In this document: positions 7,401-9,616 of the stretch, in pieces
Layout of the letters: every line of letters begins with the position of its first letter
Position numbering within the stretch: position 1 is the stretch's first letter
From: Butyricicoccus sp.
GTDB taxonomy: Bacteria; Bacillota; Clostridia; Oscillospirales; Butyricicoccaceae
Length of the DNA stretch: 9,616 bases
Reading direction: 5' to 3'
NCBI GenBank assembly: GCA_031293105.1
Contig: JAUMSA010000211.1
Location: 1-9,616, forward strand
Program-made: the position numbers and the translations under genes
The notes under the pieces: model-generated
The model's database searches: none
Told to the model about the DNA's origin: nothing
What the model saw: the letters and a program-made list of their open reading frames with translations, nothing else

Positions 7401-9585
7401 CGATACAGACAACTACACCCTGAAAAACGATACCGCGACGCTGACCATTCAGCCCAAGCCGGTGATTTTCACCGTGAAGGATCACGCGGTGCAGGCTGAC
7501 GGCAGCGAAAAGGAAGCGACCGTCACAGCAAATGATACTGCTTTCACCAAGTACACTGTCACCTACCAACAGAACGGCAAAACGGTATCCTCCCCGAAGG
7601 AGGTCGGCAGCTATGAGATTTGGGTGGAGATCACCGATGCCAACTATCTCCATACAAACGGCAGCGATAGCATGCAGGTAGGCACACTTACCATCTCGCA
7701 GGCCCCGCCCGTACTTTATACCGTATCCTTTGCCGGCGGCGAAGGAGCCACCGGAAACATGGCTGAACTGGAAACTACCGGCGGCAGCGTCCTCACCCTT
7801 CCAGAGTGTGGATATCAAAAGGCAAATTACAAATTCATGGGTTGGCTCTGTGACGGCAAGGCCTACCAACCCGGCGACCGCTTCACCATGCCCAGCGGGA
7901 ATGTGACCTTCACCGCCCAGTGGCAGGCCGTGTTTGAAGTCTCCGGCACCATCACAGAGAAAACGGACGGTGCGGATGAAGAGGTAGCAAATGCGGTAGT
8001 CAGCCTGTGGCTGGGCGCCAATCAAATGGACGAGACCACCACAGCACCGAATGGAACCTACAACTTTAACAATCTGCTCCCCGGCATTTACAATCTGGTG
8101 GTCACCAAGGACGTGCGCACCGTTACCAGCAAGGTAGAAATCACAACGGAAAATACGACCTGTAATGCCACTTTGCCGAAAGGCGCCACCAATTCGATTG
8201 TCGAAGTGACGCCCGGCAGTCCGGACATCGTGGTGGGCAAGCTGGATACCATGTTTGAGAAAACCGATGAGACAGTCTACACCCAAGACGATCAGCAAAC
8301 CGTAAAGGAAGGCGGCAAGGTGGAGATTACCTTCTCTGCTGCAGAAAAGCAGCAAGGAGATACCAACATCTCGAGCGATATGAGTAAAATCGCTGCGAAA
8401 AAGGACAATTCCGTCACCCTGGGCCTGGTTATGGACTATGCGCTGGAAAAAGAGGTCTTTGACACGGATGGAAAAAAAGATGACGCAGCCAGCAAAAATA
8501 TCACGCAGGCCAACGTCCTGCTGGAAGTCCTGCTGCCGCTTCCAACCGAACTGCAAGGGAAAAACCGCTATTCGGTCTATCGTGTACACGATGGTACTGC
8601 GCAGGAGCTGAAACAAGGCGAAAGCAACAAAAATGAGCTGGGTGAATACTTCACGGTCAGCAGCGACAAGACGAGAATGACACTGTACGTCAAGTGTTTC
8701 TCCACCTATGCCATCGGCTACACGGAATTCTCCGGCGGTGGAGGTGGCGGCGGATCATCCACGCCGGTTTATCCACCCAAGGTCGAGCAGCCGGAACATG
8801 GCTCGGTTACCGTCAAACCGACTTCCCCGCAAAAAGACGACAAAGTGACCATTACGCCTTCCCCTGAGGAAGGGTATACCGTGGATACCGTCAAAGTCAT
8901 GGACACCAACGGCAAGCCGGTGGAAGTTACCCCCAACGACGACGGAACGTATAGTTTTATGCAGCCTGCCGAAAAGGTAACCATTACCGTTGCTTTCCGA
9001 CCAATGACCGGTGCATCCGATTGTCCCCGTGACGAGAGCTGCCCCATGGCTCCTTTCACTGATTCTGACCGTTCGGCATGGTATCACGACGGGGTTCACT
9101 ACTGTGTGGAAAATAACTTGATGGTGGGCACTAGCGAAACGACCTTTGAGCCGAATTCCACAACCACCCGCGGCATGATCGTCACAATCCTCTGGCGGCT
9201 GGAAGGCAGCCCGATCGTAGACGATGCGATGAACTATAGCGATGTAAAACGGGACGACTGGTATGGTCAGGCCGTTTGCTGGGCAGATGGTGCCGGTGTA
9301 GTCACCGGCTATGGCAATGGCCAGTTCGGTCCCAATGACTCCATCACCCGGGAGCAGATGGCCGCCATGCTATGGCGCTATGCGGGAAGCCCCGATGTGG
9401 AGGGCAATCTCTCCTCCTTTGTGGATGGCTCGCAGACCAGCAACTGGGCGCAGGCAGCTATGGTGTGGGCTGTGGATCAGGGCTTGATTGCCGGTGTAGG
9501 CGATAACCGGTTGGATCCCCTTGATCAGGCTACCCGAGCACAGGCTGCTGCCATTCTGATGCGCTTCGCCGAAAAGGCATCCTAA
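1339..9585 (+). CDS. Giant modular SLH-anchored cell-surface protein (2,748 aa), putative adhesin
   Basis: The protein is a complete secreted, wall-bound chain of beta-rich modules. Approximate order by residue: signal peptide 1-29; unassigned N-terminal domain 34-252; InlB-type B-repeat 253-320; Ig-like 321-403; FN3-like 404-503; Calx-beta 504-614; unassigned domain 615-808; Ig-like modules 809-1480, some joined by KIDT(T/I)xP linkers; B-repeat 1481-1544; Ig-like 1547-1638; two MBG-type composite repeats 1639-1963; two more MBG-like domains 1964-2122; B-repeat 2125-2196; carboxypeptidase-regulatory/Cna-B-like 2197-2282; unassigned 2283-2464; Gly7 hinge 2466-2472; a GSV-type repeat domain 2479-2554; three SLH motifs 2573-2748. 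SLH domains bind secondary cell-wall polymer non-covalently, and no LPXTG sorting signal is present. No enzyme domain or catalytic motif was recognised, so adhesion or a structural surface role is inferred; the ligand is unknown. The mature chain is rich in Thr, Ser, Asn and Asp and poor in Cys. No frameshift or internal stop is seen. Domain borders are by eye. Confidence 0.95.
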   Translation: MKKRCLSIFLILCLVLGMIPAVATPAAAASALELPKGAGSGKGFIYYDFVETTQFVPDNTYAFLDGTYGRSDAVAQLGSGAMLEATNKENKSWQYMVKYYYMLQDGSLDQIASQIKKVAVYVNVVNPGKGFDSCRGGGLYQVPGTSNPTEYRYFCWAGGAQNCGPLYAYTYQTAEITWDNVTVYINDPGRTASNNSTDYTVKLTYGDDQTVKLDPRSYTVQCSGQNATVTITDNDGNTIQGQVTLPGAVIYQPGALNVSGIPANQGIQPGGSVQVASDRPTRTGGYEFQCWEDADGKQYQPGAPIDYKAEGYTLTAVWKDTQAPTFTCDTVEVMTGTTGEVVQNSIKAALKITDNESVTGCTVTVNADDTTTQSRGEKQVSVTVRDAAGNQTTKNVTLNVLPGPLAFDAPTYSDNTLSVILREPGPDTITETGIVWGVISSPTTTVNNGRYTTSSPVTTPGASISTTVQLAEGVPYYARAYAKVGDVIYYGPEATVGDSIPSYGKITIKNNNNNTFTVSRSDGTDGAQTVYYRTVNGSAVGGTHFEHQSGTVTIPAGQTSATITITEHGVNAQYDGNTATGYSNANRTYSVEIYRVEGGAVIEGNRAAATRTMVGNTTVDRNNFAEKTDSRPNETKRGDYDVDGNLGWTNGKTGSGQEHINVQPAANIQPYIQAVSREIRYYVTFEAKESESGYQAVQIVPGSVTDTSIYPYDDKLSGSYSASTLAGYTALFEHGKSKNDSNWYPYHFPAGDFPSQSNLKQEEWKGTDTGAYIAFAVNTEQITTSYGACGSGSDAWYTQNVVHHYQFIDDQEPTLLAVADMGDSTYRVGDSFTVSLIFDEIVDIQNSTNLNASTISTSWGTATYAGGGDTNVLYFTGTVPANASSTLTVNSINATIKDMANNGSTPTVSGNITADVDTRTPSFNLSAGSVSGGVGQATIASANENTTSLRYAWSQSSAMPATGWIPLTSDELAAAQTTGFTAMTRQESGTWYLHVLGICDSNGALVYKSTSVNFSSSSDPNPVQPPSISVSVNNDDWATSRTITVNAQNGTTEYRYGDGAWQTVSSSSVTVNQNGTYAFRCVSTSGEAVTASAEVSKIDTIDPSASIGDMTANTPTQKAGVYHSITLPVDYGDTQSGVKTAEYVWSSSVTAPDSGWASIGDDNTSLTYHASEASEADIYLHFRVTDNVGHTVIVSSPAYQVISEEGAKNYAPTITIGLLMNKDDDFIPWDGKTWTNETQTLEWELAGENTDNCVVTLPDGRTTTDESGTILVSQNGTYEVSVVDNTYGGSNSASYTIDKIDTTAPNVSHDWVSTGWQSKTVTVKFDIEDQGGSGLDTAKYKIVDNNTETPTDLTAFSSNTGGNVTVSEDGTWYIYYEVTDNTAGTYGDGTDRPANITSGFVGPIQINTGKPTLQITGGETGASSLTLEVTSSGSERVTVAKDSGQATPVDGSYTVTEAGTYTFTATSNAGLTTQQTVQVHSITFDSDGGSAAPSQLVVKGGKATEPSVPTRSGFTFEGWMNSTAMWDFSTDEVNQNLKLTAKWTLNTPTVTLTASASHATYGENITLTADTGYDAGDDVDLTYTWYKDSNTTPIAGESGSTLTLSDVADSGSYSVKITASGGGQTQTSASDTVTIDIVPLPVVLSWNYTAPIPYDGQMHTVAATISNLVDGDSCDLTHEGTKETDAVGDYTVTVTGLDNPNYTLDGVTNTIHAWQIIPATGNASVTMEDWIYDETAKTPVPDSTTNGTSHVTYHYTGTTNGGVPYDSSTVPTDAGTYTVTATFAATENYEEVTATDEFTIAPRPVQLTWNGETNIPYDGQTHTITAEITNLVPNDACKLTYADNQKTNAGAYTAKVTGVSNPNYTLEGVTNTTQAWQIIAVSGSASVTMKDWTYGSTASSPVPVSDTNGTDNVTYHYTGTTSDGAQYDSDAVPTDAGNYTVTATFAATANHEAVTATTDFTIAKKTIFATWSGLNQVYGSTETVKVTLSGVLDDDAVTVKINETIPRDAGTYELTADLAGTDTDNYTLKNDTATLTIQPKPVIFTVKDHAVQADGSEKEATVTANDTAFTKYTVTYQQNGKTVSSPKEVGSYEIWVEITDANYLHTNGSDSMQVGTLTISQAPPVLYTVSFAGGEGATGNMAELETTGGSVLTLPECGYQKANYKFMGWLCDGKAYQPGDRFTMPSGNVTFTAQWQAVFEVSGTITEKTDGADEEVANAVVSLWLGANQMDETTTAPNGTYNFNNLLPGIYNLVVTKDVRTVTSKVEITTENTTCNATLPKGATNSIVEVTPGSPDIVVGKLDTMFEKTDETVYTQDDQQTVKEGGKVEITFSAAEKQQGDTNISSDMSKIAAKKDNSVTLGLVMDYALEKEVFDTDGKKDDAASKNITQANVLLEVLLPLPTELQGKNRYSVYRVHDGTAQELKQGESNKNELGEYFTVSSDKTRMTLYVKCFSTYAIGYTEFSGGGGGGGSSTPVYPPKVEQPEHGSVTVKPTSPQKDDKVTITPSPEEGYTVDTVKVMDTNGKPVEVTPNDDGTYSFMQPAEKVTITVAFRPMTGASDCPRDESCPMAPFTDSDRSAWYHDGVHYCVENNLMVGTSETTFEPNSTTTRGMIVTILWRLEGSPIVDDAMNYSDVKRDDWYGQAVCWADGAGVVTGYGNGQFGPNDSITREQMAAMLWRYAGSPDVEGNLSSFVDGSQTSNWAQAAMVWAVDQGLIAGVGDNRLDPLDQATRAQAAAILMRFAEKAS
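2095..2298 (+). other. InlB-type B-repeat 1 (residues ~253-320)
   Basis: This segment has the order typical of Listeria-Bacteroides (Flg_new) repeats: a PxRxGGYEFQCWED-like core, then YQPGAPI, then a terminal LTAVWK. It is more divergent at its beginning than the other two copies. Confidence 0.65.
2848..3180 (+). other. Calx-beta domain (residues ~504-614)
   Basis: The segment shows the Calx-beta core: FTVSRSDGTDGAQTVYYRT, then NGSAVGGTHF, then GTVTIPAGQTSATITI, then YSVEIYRVEGGAVIEGN. The position that is usually Asp in the GxDY/F turn is His544, so the calcium site may be altered. Confidence 0.8.
5779..5970 (+). other. InlB-type B-repeat 2 (residues ~1481-1544)
   Basis: This is the clearest copy: ITFDSDGGSAAPSQ, then VPTRSGFTFEGW, then WDFSTDEV, then LTAKWT. 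It is a classic Flg_new/B-repeat layout with a beta-grasp-like fold in related proteins. Confidence 0.9.
6253..7227 (+). repeat. In-frame tandem duplication of an MBG-type composite unit (2 x ~489 bp)
   Basis: Two consecutive units encode residues 1639-1801 (163 aa, 6253-6741) and 1802-1963 (162 aa, 6742-7227). Both contain PxPVxLxWN, IPYDGQxHT, NPNYTLxGVTNT, AWQII, SVTMxDWxY, VTYHYTGTT, VPTDAGxYTVTATFAAT and a final FTIA. Well over half the residues match by eye, with a one-residue gap. The DNA copies differ at many synonymous positions, so the duplication is not recent. Each unit appears to comprise two related MBG-like beta domains. Two more distant MBG-like domains follow at residues 1964-2122. 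Confidence 0.85.
7711..7926 (+). other. InlB-type B-repeat 3 (residues ~2125-2196)
   Basis: The order is YTVSFAGGEGATGNM, then LTLPECGYQKANYKFMGWLC, then YQPGDRFTMPSGNVTFTAQW. This matches the long form of the B-repeat found in Firmicute surface proteins. Confidence 0.85.
7927..8184 (+). other. Carboxypeptidase-regulatory/Cna-B-like domain (residues ~2197-2282)
   Basis: The segment reads FEVSGTITE, then VANAVVSLW, then TTTAPNGTYNFNNLLPGIYNL, then a beta strand ending in NATLPKG. The xxGxYxFxxLxPGxYxL signature is typical of prealbumin-like stalk domains. I did not identify the Lys/Glu/Asn triad needed to claim an isopeptide bond. Confidence 0.75.
9055..9582 (+). other. Three SLH cell-wall anchoring motifs (residues 2573-2748)
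   Basis: SLH1 begins at FTDSDRSAWYHDGVHY, SLH2 at YSDVKRDDWYGQAV and SLH3 near FVDGSQTSNWAQAAM. The conserved TR positions are Arg2611 (TTRG), Arg2671 (TREQ) and Arg2733 (TRAQ). The preceding Cys2562 and Cys2568 (CPRDESCP) form a short pair just ahead of the anchor. Such domains bind pyruvylated secondary cell-wall polymers. Confidence 0.95.
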
Positions 9586-9616
9586 CAATGGCATACGCCT
9601 CACTCCATATAAAATC
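9586..9616. other. Window end after the surface-protein stop codon
   Basis: Only 31 bases remain after the TAA. There is no hairpin with a T-tract and no start of another gene, so the terminator, if any, lies outside the window. Confidence 0.6.

Noticed and set aside
4831..8616. 1,261-residue antisense open frame
   Set aside because: It is codon-aligned with the surface-protein gene and exists because TTA, CTA and TCA codons are rare there. Its translation has no recognisable domain, while the sense strand has many.

Overview
The window suggests a Gram-positive, low-to-mid GC gut Clostridium-type bacterium (Oscillospiraceae/Lachnospiraceae-like). The reasons are consensus AGGAGG ribosome binding sites, a three-motif SLH anchor preceded by a paired-cysteine CPRDxxCPM segment, InlB-type B-repeats and MBG-type domains, and an AgrC/HPK10-like histidine kinase. 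The genus is inferred from protein style only.

Layout: positions 1-869 (minus strand) hold the N-terminal 289 residues of a membrane sensor histidine kinase that runs off the left edge. Positions 870-1019 are a divergent intergenic region with a plausible forward promoter. Positions 1020-1250 (plus) encode a 76-residue cysteine-rich small protein with an ideal ribosome binding site but no recognised function. Positions 1251-1338 are a short spacer with an inverted repeat. Positions 1339-9585 (plus) encode a complete 2,748-residue secreted surface protein that fills most of the window. The last 31 bases show no gene or terminator.

The giant protein has a signal peptide and a chain of beta-sandwich modules: an unassigned N-terminal domain, InlB B-repeats, bacterial Ig-like domains, a Calx-beta domain, a tandem MBG duplication and a carboxypeptidase-regulatory/Cna-B-like fold. 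It ends with a Gly7 hinge and three SLH motifs. I see no catalytic domain, so it looks like a cell-wall-attached adhesin or surface stalk. The small protein may be cotranscribed with it; the kinase is divergent, and any regulatory link is conjecture.

I see no mobile element, CRISPR array, RNA gene or clear new multi-gene system. The items most worth a second look are the small Cys-rich protein, the unassigned domains of the giant protein, and a strong codon-use contrast between it and the kinase.
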